The notes beneath the pieces are model-generated. The model was not told the DNA's origin. It was given only the letters and a program-made list of their open reading frames with translations, and did no database searches. DNA of 64,000 nt, from the NCBI RefSeq assembly GCF_001613085.1, contig NZ_BDBR01000012.1:62001-126000 (forward strand), read 5' to 3'. Source of the stretch: Nocardia salmonicida NBRC 13393. GTDB lineage: Bacteria > Actinomycetota > Actinomycetes > Mycobacteriales > Mycobacteriaceae. Below, piece after piece: positions 42,687 through 51,613 of the stretch; positions within the stretch are counted from its first letter, which is position 1, and the number at the start of each line of letters is the position of its first letter. A program made the translations under genes and the position numbers.

Positions 42687-44327
42687 CTAGCTGATCGGTC
42701 GTCGGGTGGTCGGGATGAACTGGCGGGAGTACGCGATAGCGGCGCCGGTGTCGGTGAATATGGTGTCCTTGCCGCCGGCCGGGAGGGCGCCGATGGTGGA
42801 CAGGTGATGGAGATGGTCGGCGCGTAGACCGGACAGCAGAACGGTGATGTGGCGGTGTTCCAGTTTGCGAATGGCGTCTTTGAGCACCAGCGCGCCGGTG
42901 GTGTCGAGGGCGGTGATGCGGGACATGCGCAGGATCACGACCTTGACGTCGGCGACGTCGGTCAGTTCGAGGAGAAAGCGGTGGGCGGCGGCGAAGAACA
43001 GTGGGCCGTCGATGCGGTAGGCGACTATGTGGTCGCGCAGCAGATCGTGTTCTTCGCCTAGGTGGTCGCTCTCGTCGAGGGGGACCTGGTCGAGAGTGGC
43101 TTCGCGGGCGATGGCGCGGACCGCGAGGACGAGGGCGAAGCCGATGCCGATCACCACGGCGGTCACCAGGTCGAAGGCGATGGTGACGACAAAGGTCAGT
43201 GCCATGACGACGGCGTCGCCGCGCGAGGCACGTGCGATCGCGGCCAATGACGCGGCCTCGACCATGCGCACCGTGGTCGCGAGGAGTACACCGGCCAGTG
43301 CCGCGATCGGAATATCGGAGACCAGCCCGGACGCGAAATAGACGATGCCGGCCAGGACCACGGCGTGGGTGAGGGCGGCGAGTCGAGTGCGCGCGCCCGA
43401 GCGGACGTTCACCGCGGTTCTGGCGATCGCGCCGGTCGCCGGCACACCACCGAACATCGGCGCCGCGATATTGGCCAATCCCTGCCCCAACAATTCGCGG
43501 TCGGGGTCGTTGCGGGTACCGACCGCCATCGCGTCCGCGGCGGTGGCCGACAGCAGGGATTCGAGGGCAGCCAGCGCGGCGACGGCGAGGGCGGGCAACA
43601 GCAGAGTAGTCACTTCGTCGAGGTGGAGAAACGACAGCGACGGCGCGGGTAGCCCGGCCGGAATCGCGCCGACTCGCGCCAGATCGAGCCCGGCAACGCT
43701 CGCGACTACCGTCGCCAGCACCACGGTGACGAGCGCGAACGGCAGCTTCGGCAGGAAACGTCCGCCGACCAGGATCACCGCGGCTACCACGAGCGCTGTC
43801 ACGAGCGCGGTCCAGTGCGGCTCGTCGGCGAATCGGCACACCGCGTCGAACGCCGACTGCCAGACCTTCTCGCCTTCGGCTCCGGACACCCCCAGCGCGC
43901 CCGGAAATTGTTGCAGGGCAATCACTACCGCGATCCCTGCGGTGAACCCTTCGATCACCGGGGCGGGCATGAACCGCACCGCTCGGCCGACGCCGGCAAA
44001 CGCCAGCCCGACCAGCATGATTCCGGCCATCAACCCGACGGTCAGCACCCCGGACGCGCCGTGTTCGGCCACGATCGGCACGAGCACCACCGTCATTGCG
44101 CCGGTCGGTCCCGACACCTGGAAACGCGAGCCACCGAACACCGCGGCCAGCGCGCCCGCCACGATCGCCGTCGCCAGGCCTGCGGCGGCACCGAGCCCGG
44201 AACTGATGCCGAATCCCAGCGCCAAGGGCAACGCCACCAGCGCCACGACCAGCCCCGACATCAGATCCGTGCCCGGCGCCCGGAAAGCGGGCGTCCACTC
44301 CGACCACGCCGGCAGCAGCGACCGCAT
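42687..44327 (-). CDS. SulP family anion transporter with C-terminal STAS domain
   Basis: A 546 aa transporter of the SLC26/SulP type. GTDLMSGLVVALVALPLALGFGISSGLGAAAGLATAIVAG is the family's first transmembrane pair, then FQVSGPTGAMTVVLVPI and GFTAGIAVVIALQQFPGALG; the STAS domain is at about residues 430-546 (VKVVILRMSRITALDTTGALVLKDAIRKLEHRHI). SulP members carry sulfate, bicarbonate or dicarboxylates. The ATG lies 2 bp after the pckG stop, so the two are translationally linked; a bicarbonate role next to a CO2-releasing/fixing enzyme is an attractive inference. Confidence 0.9.
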   Translation of the reverse strand: MRSLLPAWSEWTPAFRAPGTDLMSGLVVALVALPLALGFGISSGLGAAAGLATAIVAGALAAVFGGSRFQVSGPTGAMTVVLVPIVAEHGASGVLTVGLMAGIMLVGLAFAGVGRAVRFMPAPVIEGFTAGIAVVIALQQFPGALGVSGAEGEKVWQSAFDAVCRFADEPHWTALVTALVVAAVILVGGRFLPKLPFALVTVVLATVVASVAGLDLARVGAIPAGLPAPSLSFLHLDEVTTLLLPALAVAALAALESLLSATAADAMAVGTRNDPDRELLGQGLANIAAPMFGGVPATGAIARTAVNVRSGARTRLAALTHAVVLAGIVYFASGLVSDIPIAALAGVLLATTVRMVEAASLAAIARASRGDAVVMALTFVVTIAFDLVTAVVIGIGFALVLAVRAIAREATLDQVPLDESDHLGEEHDLLRDHIVAYRIDGPLFFAAAHRFLLELTDVADVKVVILRMSRITALDTTGALVLKDAIRKLEHRHITVLLSGLRADHLHHLSTIGALPAGGKDTIFTDTGAAIAYSRQFIPTTRRPIS

Positions 44328-44329
44328 GG

Positions 44330-46153
44330 TCAGCGGTTACCGAGCAGGCGCAACTTCAGCGCGGCGAGCTGCTCGCGCAGCTCCTCCGGTAGCCGGTTGC
44401 CGCCGATGCGGGCGAACCATTCGTCGATGGACCGGATTTCGGTGACCCACTCCGCGGTGTCGACGGCCAGCGCCTGTTCGACCAGTGCGCGGTCGGCATC
44501 GTCGAGGCCGGTCAGGTCGATGGCGTCGGCAGTAGGGACGTAGCCGACCGGCGTCCACTCGGCGTCGGCGGTGCCATCGAGGCGTTGCAGCGCCCACTTC
44601 AGCACGCGTACGTTATCGCCGAAGCCGGGCCACAGGAACGTGCCATCGGCACCGCGGCGGAACCAGTTGACCTGGAAGATCTTCGGCAGCTTCGTGGCAT
44701 CGGCCTGTTCGCCAAGCTTCAACCAGTGCGCGAAGTAGTCGCCGACGTGGTAGCCGAGGAACGGCAGCATCGCCATCGGATCGCGACGCACCACGCCGAC
44801 CGCACCCGCGGCCGCGGCGGTGGTCTCCGAGGACAGCACCGAGGCGGTGAACACGCCGTGCGCCCAGTCGAAAGTCTCGGTCACCAGTGGCACCGTGCTC
44901 GCCCGTCGGCCACCGAAGAAGATCGCCGAGATCGGTACGCCGGTTGGATCGTTCCACTCCGGCGCGACCGAGGGGCACTGCTCGATCGGTGTGCAGTACC
45001 GCGAATTCGGGTGTGCGGCAGGGGTTCCTGACGCCGGCGTCCAGTCGTTGCCGCGCCAGTCGGTGAGGTGGGCGGGTGGCTCTTTCGTGAGGCCCTCCCA
45101 CCACACATCACCGTTGTCGGTGAAAGCGGTGTTGGTGAAGATCGAGTTGCCTCGGTCGATGGTGGCGATCGCGTTGGGGTTGGTGCGCTCGCCGGTTCCG
45201 GGCGCGACACCGAAGAACCCGGCCTCCGGGTTCACCGCGTAGAGCCTGCCGTCGGCGCCGAAACGCATCCAGGCGATGTCGTCACCGATGGTCTCGGCCT
45301 GCCAGCCGGGTAGCGCGGGCTCGAGCATCGCCAGGTTGGTCTTGCCGCACGAGGACGGGAACGCGGCCGCCACGTAGTGCGTCTTGCCCTTCGGCGAGGT
45401 GAGTTTGAGGATGAGCATGTGCTCGGCCAGCCAGCCCTCGTCGCGCCCGACGACCGAGGCGATCCGCAGCGCGAAGCACTTCTTGCCGAGCAAGGCATTG
45501 CCGCCGTAGCCCGAGCCGTAGCTCCAGATCGTGCGTGACTCGGGGAAGTGCGCGATGTACTTGGTGTGGTCGCACGGCCACGTCACGTCGGTCTGGCCGA
45601 CGCTCAGCGGTGCGCCGACCGAATGCAGGCAGCGCACGAATTCGGTGTCGCCGGTGAGTTTTTCCCATACGGGTGCACCGGAACGGGTCATGATCTGCAT
45701 CGACACCGCCACATACGGCGAATCGGTGATCTGTACACCGAAGCTGGGCTCAGCGGAATCGAGCGGGCCCATGCAGAACGCGATCACGTACATCGTGCGG
45801 CCCGCCATCGCGCCGCGGTAGTGCTCGGTGAGCACGGTGCGCATATCGACCGGGTCGACCCAGTTGTTGGTCGGGCCCGCGTCCGTGGGGTCCTCGGAGC
45901 AGATGAACGTGCGGTCTTCGACCCTGGCGACGTCGTCGGGGTCGGAGACACACCAGAAGGAGTTCGGTTTGCCGGTGAGCCGGACGAAAGTGCCCTTCTC
46001 GACGAGCTCGTCGGTGAGGCGATCCCATTCCGCGGGTGACCCGTCGCACCAGACGACGCGGTCGGGGGCGGTGAGTTCCGCGATCTCGTCGACCCAGGCC
46101 AGGATGGCCGGGTGGTCGGTGGAAAGCGTCGTCGGCGCGGAGTTCGCGGTCAC
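44330..46153 (-). CDS. pckG: Phosphoenolpyruvate carboxykinase (GTP)
   Basis: A 607 aa GTP-dependent PEPCK, the usual length. It interconverts oxaloacetate plus GTP with PEP, CO2 and GDP, mainly for gluconeogenesis. Seen: the substrate-binding [28 protein letters not shown], the P-loop [13 protein letters not shown] with the reactive C269, and a C-terminal [21 protein letters not shown] that binds GTP. The start is ATG 46153. It heads the two-gene unit with SulP. Confidence 0.97.
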   Translation of the reverse strand: MTANSAPTTLSTDHPAILAWVDEIAELTAPDRVVWCDGSPAEWDRLTDELVEKGTFVRLTGKPNSFWCVSDPDDVARVEDRTFICSEDPTDAGPTNNWVDPVDMRTVLTEHYRGAMAGRTMYVIAFCMGPLDSAEPSFGVQITDSPYVAVSMQIMTRSGAPVWEKLTGDTEFVRCLHSVGAPLSVGQTDVTWPCDHTKYIAHFPESRTIWSYGSGYGGNALLGKKCFALRIASVVGRDEGWLAEHMLILKLTSPKGKTHYVAAAFPSSCGKTNLAMLEPALPGWQAETIGDDIAWMRFGADGRLYAVNPEAGFFGVAPGTGERTNPNAIATIDRGNSIFTNTAFTDNGDVWWEGLTKEPPAHLTDWRGNDWTPASGTPAAHPNSRYCTPIEQCPSVAPEWNDPTGVPISAIFFGGRRASTVPLVTETFDWAHGVFTASVLSSETTAAAAGAVGVVRRDPMAMLPFLGYHVGDYFAHWLKLGEQADATKLPKIFQVNWFRRGADGTFLWPGFGDNVRVLKWALQRLDGTADAEWTPVGYVPTADAIDLTGLDDADRALVEQALAVDTAEWVTEIRSIDEWFARIGGNRLPEELREQLAALKLRLLGNR

Positions 46154-46240
46154 GGGTGTTCTCCTTCTTGACTTGCTAGGTATCCAATTTAGAAATTATG
46201 CAATCAAACGGCGTGGGAAGCATGATGCTGTTCGGTTGGA

Positions 46241-46567
46241 TCAGGCGGGGTCCAGTAGCTCGGCTTGTCCGGCGACGACGCCGGTCAGGATCGCGCGAGC
46301 TACGATCAGCAGCTCTTTCACTCGTGGCGAGGTGAGTTCGTAGGTCACAGACAGGCCCTCTCGCCGGGCCGTCACCAGCCCCGCTCGACGCAGGATGGCC
46401 AGCTGCTGAGACAGGTTCGCCGCCTCGACGCCGACTTCGGGGAGCATCTCCGATACCGCGTATTCGCGTTCGCTGAGCAGCTCCAGAACCCGGATACGAA
46501 TCGGGTGGCCGAGGGTTTTGAAGAAGTCGGCCTTCATCTGGTACAGCGGTCTGCTCAATCCTGGCAC
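46241..46567 (-). CDS. ArsR family winged-helix regulator
   Basis: A 108 aa regulator. FFKTLGHPIRIRVLELLSEREYAVSEMLPEVGVEAANLSQQLAILRRAGLVTARREG is a standard ArsR/SmtB HTH and wing. Metal-binding cysteines (CxC) are lacking, so it is not a metal sensor of the ArsR/CadC kind. It is divergent from the alpha/beta hydrolase 71 bp away, which it probably represses. Confidence 0.9.
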   Translation of the reverse strand: MPGLSRPLYQMKADFFKTLGHPIRIRVLELLSEREYAVSEMLPEVGVEAANLSQQLAILRRAGLVTARREGLSVTYELTSPRVKELLIVARAILTGVVAGQAELLDPA

Positions 46568-46602
46568 CGTCGCGAACTCCGTCCTGTTGTGGCGGTATGG
46601 TG

Positions 46603-46618
46603 TTGCTTACTTTAGCAA
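46603..46618. promoter_or_regulatory. ArsR operator candidate
   Basis: TTGCT (46603-46607) and AGCAA (46614-46618) flank TACTTT in the AT-rich arsR-hydrolase gap, a short symmetrical site of the kind bound by ArsR dimers. It lies 19 bp before the hydrolase ATG. Confidence 0.55.
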
Positions 46619-46637
46619 ACAGGCTAACAGGAGAAAT

Positions 46638-47441
46638 ATGCCCCTCGCCTCGCTCAACGGCATCCAGCTCAACTACGACGTCACCGGATCAGGCCCGTTG
46701 GTCCTGCTCGTGATGGGTAGTGGGAGTCCTGGTCGTGTCTGGCGCACCTATCAGGTGCCCGCGCTCGTCAAGGCGGGGTTCACCGTCGCTACCGTCGACA
46801 ATCGGGGGATCGCGCCGTCGTCGGAGTCGGCGTCCGGGATCACCATGCCGCAGTTGGTCGGGGATACCGCCGCGCTGATCGAGCACCTCGGGGCACCGGC
46901 GCATGTGGTCGGCACCTCGATGGGGTCGCGGATCGTCGCCGAACTCGCGCTGGCTCGGCCGGAACTGCTCCGCAAGGCGGTGATGTTCGCCGCTGCCGCG
47001 CGTCCGAATCCGGTGACGAGCACGCTCAGCAAGGGCGAGCAGGCATTGTTCGACAAGGGGATTCAGTTGCCGCCGGAGTACGCGGCCGCGGTGAAGGCGA
47101 TGCAGAACCTGTCGCCGCACACCCTGGCCGATCCGGCCAAGGCGCAGGAATGGCTCGACATCTTCGAATTCACTTCGGGGAAGGGGACTCCCGGTACTCG
47201 GGCGCAGGCGGGAATGGACCGATCGCAGGATCGGCGGACGGCCTATCGGGGGATCTCGGTGCCGAGCTTGGTGGTCGGGTTCGCCGATGATCAGATGGTG
47301 CCGACGCGGTTCTGCCAGGAGGTCGCCGAGGCGATCCCGGCGGCTGTCTACACCGAGATCGAACGCTGTGGGCACTACGGGTATCTCGAGCGGCCCGATG
47401 AGGTCAATCGGGTTCTGATCGAATTCCTTTCCGCTGCTTAA
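46638..47441 (+). CDS. Alpha/beta hydrolase
   Basis: A 267 aa alpha/beta hydrolase; CAGGAG precedes ATG 46638. [14 protein letters not shown] holds the oxyanion-hole region, [14 protein letters not shown] is the nucleophile elbow (Ser), the acid residue is in [13 protein letters not shown] and the catalytic His in [16 protein letters not shown]. It is near non-heme haloperoxidase/esterase-like members (BpoC-like) and could hydrolyse an ester; substrate unknown. Divergent from arsR. Confidence 0.88.
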   Translation: MPLASLNGIQLNYDVTGSGPLVLLVMGSGSPGRVWRTYQVPALVKAGFTVATVDNRGIAPSSESASGITMPQLVGDTAALIEHLGAPAHVVGTSMGSRIVAELALARPELLRKAVMFAAAARPNPVTSTLSKGEQALFDKGIQLPPEYAAAVKAMQNLSPHTLADPAKAQEWLDIFEFTSGKGTPGTRAQAGMDRSQDRRTAYRGISVPSLVVGFADDQMVPTRFCQEVAEAIPAAVYTEIERCGHYGYLERPDEVNRVLIEFLSAA

Positions 47442-47460
47442 TCATTCACAAGGACCTGTC

Positions 47461-47805
47461 ATGAGCGATGCGCCGAACTGCCCAGCCTGCGACTACGAGT
47501 ACACCTATGAGATGAACGGGTCGTGGGTATGCCCCGACTGCGCCAACACGTGGGGCATGAGTGCCGTTCCGGATCTCGAGCAGGCGCCGGAGATCCGTGA
47601 CACCGTCGGCAATGTGCTGGCCGACGGCGACACGGTGACGGTGGTGAAGAGTCTCAAGGTGAAGGGCAGCCCGACCGGGATCAAGGCGGGGACCAAGGTG
47701 CGCAATATCCGCCTGGTGCAGGGCGTCGGCGATCACGACATCGACTGCAAGGTGGACGGGATCGGCCCGATGCAGTTGAAATCCAGCGTGGTGAAGAAGG
47801 TTTAG
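47461..47805 (+). CDS. YjdM/PhnA family zinc-ribbon protein
   Basis: A 114 aa protein with an N-terminal zinc ribbon ([21 protein letters not shown], two CxxC pairs) and the C-terminal SH3-like barrel [53 protein letters not shown]. The family was called PhnA after its position in the E. coli phosphonate locus, but is not needed for phosphonate breakdown. Its function is unknown. It starts 20 bp after the hydrolase and overlaps the convergent LysR gene by 4 bp. Confidence 0.92.
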   Translation: MSDAPNCPACDYEYTYEMNGSWVCPDCANTWGMSAVPDLEQAPEIRDTVGNVLADGDTVTVVKSLKVKGSPTGIKAGTKVRNIRLVQGVGDHDIDCKVDGIGPMQLKSSVVKKV

Positions 47806-48689
47806 CGCAGCGCCGCCGCAGCCGCCGTGGCGATCGCGGTGGCGACGGCGGTGAGGGCGGGGGAGTGGAGTTTCCACTGCTGCCAGTACAGCGGGACGTC
47901 GATGTGGGCGTCTCCGTCGATGTTCACCAAAGTTCCCGCGGTGCGGTCTTTCTCGATTTGCAGGTCGGGCAGCATGCCCCAGCCGAGGCCGAGCCGCACC
48001 GCATCGGCGAACGCGCTCGACGACGGCACGTAATGACCCGGCGGATCGACCTGGCGACGGGTGCGTCGGCGGAGCTGGCGGAATTGGAGATCGTCTTTGC
48101 GATCGAAGTGCACGACAGGCGCGTGGGTATACGCGGCGGAGGTCGGGCCGTCGGGGAACCAGGTGCGGACGAACCGCGGTGTCGCCGTGGGGCGGTAGCG
48201 CATCGCCCCCAGCGGGGTCACCGTGCAGCCCTGTACCGGCGTCGCGGTCGCGGTGATCGCGGCCGTCACCGTGCCGTCGCGCAGCAACCGGGTGGTGTGT
48301 TCCTCGTCTTCGCGGTGCAGGTCGAAGGTAATCCCGGCGGGCACGCCGGCGAGCGCGGGCATCACCCATGATTCGAGGGAGTCGGCGTTGACGGCGATCG
48401 GGATGCGGATCGGCCGGTCGGCGGGGCGATCGGCATCGCCGAGTTCGCGCGCGGTGTCGCCTGCGAGCAACTCCACCTGTCGGGCCAGGCGTAGCACCGC
48501 GAGCCCGGATTCGTTGGGGCGCACCGGTTTCGAGCGTTGCACCAGCACGCGTCCCGCCGATTCCTCCAATGCCTTGATCCGCTGGCTGATGGCCGACGGG
48601 GTGAGGTTGAGCCGACGCGCGGCCGCGTCGAACGTGCCCTCTGTGAGGACGGCGTCGAGGGCGCGCAACTGGTCCAGCTGAAGATCCAC
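47802..48689 (-). CDS. lysG: LysR family regulator of lysine/arginine export (LysG/ArgP-type)
   Basis: A 295 aa LysR regulator of the ArgP/LysG subgroup, which activates basic amino acid exporters in response to lysine or arginine. The HTH is [46 protein letters not shown], and the ligand domain has the subgroup segment [18 protein letters not shown]. The divergent lysE-type exporter 72 bp away and the T-N11-A site between them strengthen this. The gene name is inferred from the pair. Confidence 0.88.
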   Translation of the reverse strand: MDLQLDQLRALDAVLTEGTFDAAARRLNLTPSAISQRIKALEESAGRVLVQRSKPVRPNESGLAVLRLARQVELLAGDTARELGDADRPADRPIRIPIAVNADSLESWVMPALAGVPAGITFDLHREDEEHTTRLLRDGTVTAAITATATPVQGCTVTPLGAMRYRPTATPRFVRTWFPDGPTSAAYTHAPVVHFDRKDDLQFRQLRRRTRRQVDPPGHYVPSSSAFADAVRLGLGWGMLPDLQIEKDRTAGTLVNIDGDAHIDVPLYWQQWKLHSPALTAVATAIATAAAAALR

Positions 48690-48700
48690 CTAAGTAACTC

Positions 48701-48722
48701 TAATGGTTGTGAAGAATCATTA
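48701..48722. promoter_or_regulatory. LysG binding site candidate
   Basis: TAATGGTT (48701-48708) and AATCATTA (48715-48722) are imperfect 8-bp arms (one mismatch) within the lysG-lysE divergent gap, with T-N11-A spacing of LysR sites. Confidence 0.6.
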
Positions 48723-48761
48723 GCTGGACTGAAAATTGACGGCCTCTTAACGTCGAGAGCT

Positions 48762-49382
48762 GTGACGGCATCATCGGCGGCGTTGGCCGCCCTCTCCGGA
48801 TTGGGCTTCGGGCTCTCGCTCATCGTGGCCATCGGCGCGCAGAACACGTTCGTGCTGCGCCAGGGGGTGCGTGGACAGCACGTGTTGCCGGTGATCGCGG
48901 TGTGCGCCGTGTCCGACATCGTGTTGATCGGCGCGGGCGTGGCCGGGTTCGGGACGGTCGTCGAGTCGTTTCCGGTGGTGTTGACCGTGGCCCGGTACGC
49001 GGGGGCGGCCTTTCTGGTCGGCTACGCGCTGCTGGCGGCCCGGCGCGCCCTCGGTTCGTCGACTCTGATCGCCGAAGCGGCGGGCGCCTCGGTGGCCGTT
49101 GGCGCGTCCGTGCTCACCTGCCTGGCGCTGACCTGGCTCAATCCGCACGTGTATCTCGACACGCTGGTCCTGCTCGGTTCCTTCGCCAGCACCTATGCGA
49201 CGCCCGACCGCTGGTTCCTGGCCGCGGGGGCCATGCTCGCCAGTGTCCTGTGGTTCGGCGCGCTCGGCTATGGTGCTCGCCGGCTCGGTCCGCTGTTCGC
49301 GCGCCCGTGCGCGTGGCGAGTCCTGGATTCGCTGATCGCCCTGGTCATGCTCGCGCTGGCCATCGGGCTGCTGCTCGCCTGA
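48762..49382 (+). CDS. lysE: LysE/ArgO basic amino acid exporter
   Basis: A 206 aa exporter with six helices. The family opening GLGFGLSLIVAIGAQNTFVLRQG is complete, and TCLALTWLNPHVYLDTLVLLG is the second signature. It expels lysine and arginine when intracellular levels rise. The GTG start 48762 has GAGAG upstream; the divergent LysG-type regulator probably activates it. Confidence 0.92.
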   Translation: MTASSAALAALSGLGFGLSLIVAIGAQNTFVLRQGVRGQHVLPVIAVCAVSDIVLIGAGVAGFGTVVESFPVVLTVARYAGAAFLVGYALLAARRALGSSTLIAEAAGASVAVGASVLTCLALTWLNPHVYLDTLVLLGSFASTYATPDRWFLAAGAMLASVLWFGALGYGARRLGPLFARPCAWRVLDSLIALVMLALAIGLLLA

Positions 49383-49392
49383 GGGGCGAGCG

Positions 49393-49731
49393 CTAGGACT
49401 CCCACGGCTTCACCGGTGGCTTGACCCACAGCAGTTTCTCGTCGGCGTGGGTGCGCACCGCGGCGGCGTGCTCGGGGTTGCGAGCCGCCCAGGCGTCCTT
49501 CTGGTCGAGCAAGTCGGCGACCACCTGCCAGGTCTCGCCGGTGCTCGGCGGGTTGGTGTCGGCGGCGCGGGCCAGCTTGCGCAGGGTTGCCGTGGGCAGG
49601 GTGAGCAGTTCGGCGCTGCGGATATCGCGTGACCAGGCGTAGGCGGCCATGCGGCGGGCCTTGGCGACGCGGCTGGCGGTAGCCGCGTCGGAATGCGCGT
49701 GATCGGGTGCCTGATCGGCGCTGTCTGGCAC
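49393..49731 (-). CDS. Conserved hypothetical protein
   Basis: A 112 aa, mainly helical, soluble protein with a basic central stretch (RVAKARRMAAYAWSRDIRSAELLTLPTATLRKLARAAD) and a Trp-rich end (LLWVKPPVKPWES). No motif of known function is visible. It is convergent with lysE, 10 bp from its stop, and separated from the transglycosylase by a terminator. Similar short proteins exist in other nocardiae by my memory only. Confidence 0.65.
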   Translation of the reverse strand: MPDSADQAPDHAHSDAATASRVAKARRMAAYAWSRDIRSAELLTLPTATLRKLARAADTNPPSTGETWQVVADLLDQKDAWAARNPEHAAAVRTHADEKLLWVKPPVKPWES

Positions 49732-49750
49732 GACGGTGATTCTACGACGA

Positions 49751-49792
49751 AACGCCCGCGCTCCGGTCGGCGATGACCGGGGCGCGGGCGTT
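49751..49792. terminator. Hairpin terminator between two minus-strand genes
   Basis: AACGCCCGCGC (49751-49761) pairs with GCGCGGGCGTT (49782-49792), with an inner CCGGTC/GACCGG stem in the loop. Its position after the transglycosylase stop (49849) fits termination of that gene. Confidence 0.7.
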
Positions 49793-49848
49793 CACCCGTC
49801 AGGCAGTTCAGCAGGCGCTGTCGACGTCGAGCGCCTGGTGACAGTGGA

Positions 49849-50481
49849 TCAGTACGCGCTGTTGACGTTGTCCATCGAGCCGTAGCGGTTGGCCGCGTAG
49901 TTGCAGGCCGCGACGATGTTGGACACCGGGTTCCAGACGTCGAAGGGGGTGCCATCGACGTGGAAGGAGGCGAAGGTGGGGTCGATCACCTGGAGCAGGC
50001 CCTTGGAGGGGATGCCGTTGATCGCGTTGATGTCCCACAGGTTGATCGCCTGGGGGTTACCGGTCGACTCACGCATGATGTTGCGGTGGATGCCCTCGTA
50101 GGTGCCGGGGATGCCCTTCGCCGCCATGATGTCGAGCGCCTCACGGATCCAGCCGTCGAGGTTGTTCTCGTAGGCGCGGGGGGCCGGTGCGGGCTCTGGC
50201 ATCGGGGCCGGAGCGGCCTCGGGGGCCGGTGCCGGTGCGGGGGCGGCTTCCGGCGCGGGCGCCGGGGCAGGGATGGCCTGGATGGCGGGTGCGGCGGCAG
50301 CGGGGATGTTCTCCGCCTGCTCGACGACCATGGCGGCACGCTCGGGAACGCTGTCGTCGGCGAACGAGACGGCGGAGGACGCGGCTACGGCGACCAGACC
50401 GACCGCGGCGACTGCCACGGTGAACGCCTCACGGCGCGAGCGACGGCCGATAACGGTGCTGAGCTTGTCTTTGTTGAGCAT
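49849..50481 (-). CDS. Secreted transglycosylase (SLT domain) with Pro/Ala-rich linker
   Basis: A 210 aa protein. An N-terminal signal/anchor (FTVAVAAVGLVAVAASSAVSF) is followed by a Pro/Ala-rich linker (AIPAPAPAPEAAPAPAPAP). The C-terminal domain has the lytic transglycosylase pattern HRNIMRESTGNPQAINLWD with catalytic E138, then SKGLLQVIDPTF and AACNYAANRYGSMDNV. It probably cuts peptidoglycan glycan strands. It resembles the short SLT proteins of nocardiae more than the Rpf group. Confidence 0.88.
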   Translation of the reverse strand: MLNKDKLSTVIGRRSRREAFTVAVAAVGLVAVAASSAVSFADDSVPERAAMVVEQAENIPAAAAPAIQAIPAPAPAPEAAPAPAPAPEAAPAPMPEPAPAPRAYENNLDGWIREALDIMAAKGIPGTYEGIHRNIMRESTGNPQAINLWDINAINGIPSKGLLQVIDPTFASFHVDGTPFDVWNPVSNIVAACNYAANRYGSMDNVNSAY

Positions 50482-51180
50482 TGCTTTTCTGTTCCTTCAT
50501 CTCTGTCTGGCGACGCAGGCCCTGAAGTAGGGCGCGATGGATCGCGCAGCGCGCACGGGAGTACACGCCGGTCAGGCGATGCGTTGTTTCTGTCTGTATG
50601 GGAAGGTGCGACACTGTCGGGGGACGAACGCTCGATGGCAGTTCATCGCTGGCGCCGCACGGTGCTCCACAGCTGGCTGCGGGGAGACCACGCGCTGTTC
50701 GGTGCTATCGGAGGTTGGATACTCCCGGGCTAACCAAACCGCAGGTCCGTTTGTGACCTGATGACAGAATGGTCACGACGGGTTAACGCAAGGTAAACGA
50801 AACCTGAACGGCAAACGTTGCCGATCTTGGTTCATTGCCGGGCAGTTGCAGAATCGTTATGTATGCAGGAGGTTTGCGACCCTGATCTGCGTGGCGGCCG
50901 TCACAGAAAAAGTTTGCCCGAATCAGGTTTCGCGGGGGTTTGCGCAGCTCGGGGGAGTTCGAATCGGGGCCTGAGCGCACTAGCACGGGTTCATCGATGG
51001 CGGTTCGATAACGAGACCGTGACCGTTGTCCGGCAGGCAGTTGGAGGGGAAGATCGGCCTGAGCACGCTCCGTACGCATGCGTATGGTTGCTGGGAAGTC
51101 GAATCATGATCGAGAACATCCACGAGCGAACGATCAGCCTGCCCGCCGCGCAGGAGCTGCTGCACAACGCGGAGACGACA
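50482..51180. other. Gene-free region upstream of the transglycosylase
   Basis: Some 700 bp without a credible gene. It holds the transglycosylase promoter and a GTGACC/GGTCAC inverted repeat (50753-50758 and 50771-50776, 12 bp apart). At 51106 a short frame begins MIENIHERTISLPAAQ, like the start of SRPBCC-type proteins, then loses homology before the terminator at 51181. I see no riboswitch motif I can name. Confidence 0.5.
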
Positions 51181-51221
51181 AACGAGGCCCTTGACCGTAT
51201 TACCTGGTCAAGGGCCTCGTT
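51181..51221 (-). terminator. Terminator after tRNA-Lys
   Basis: AACGAGGCCCTTGACC (51181-51196) and GGTCAAGGGCCTCGTT (51206-51221) give a perfect 16-bp stem with a 9-nt loop, directly downstream of the minus-strand tRNA-Lys. Confidence 0.85.
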
Positions 51222-51222
51222 G

Positions 51223-51298
<76 letters not shown>

Positions 51299-51613
51299 AT
51301 GTCTTTGTTCTTTGCCCCGTCTCCGGTGCGGAACAAACATTAGCAGGCCGTGGGGCGGAAAGTGAAATCGGGCGCTGACCAGCAACAATGCCGCATACTG
51401 AGCGTTGTTAACGCCGACGGCCTCCGCACGTATCTAACGATTGTGACTTGGTCGTGTCGCGGGGGCTTTCCCGTTGGAACCGGCCGGACTAGCTGGCAGA
51501 ATGGGCGAGACGTCGAGTTCGTAACGCCCCCCGCTTACACGGATGGCTCTAGCGATTCGGTCGGTGGGATCTGCGGCGCACTGTAATCGCGTCGGTACGG
51601 AAACGGGGTTGAC
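51299..51613. other. Gap between tRNA-Lys and the L,D-transpeptidase
   Basis: About 315 bp without a gene. It must carry the divergent promoters of the tRNA and the L,D-transpeptidase. I see no repeat or hairpin strong enough to name. Confidence 0.5.

Noticed and set aside
41824..44307. A long frame on the minus strand through the lipoprotein and SulP genes.
   Set aside because: It contains repetitive Arg/Gly-rich sequence and conflicts with two genes that have clear motifs.
50482..51180. A c-di-AMP (ydaO) riboswitch before the transglycosylase.
   Set aside because: These switches often precede Rpf and lytic genes, but I could not find the conserved core in either strand.
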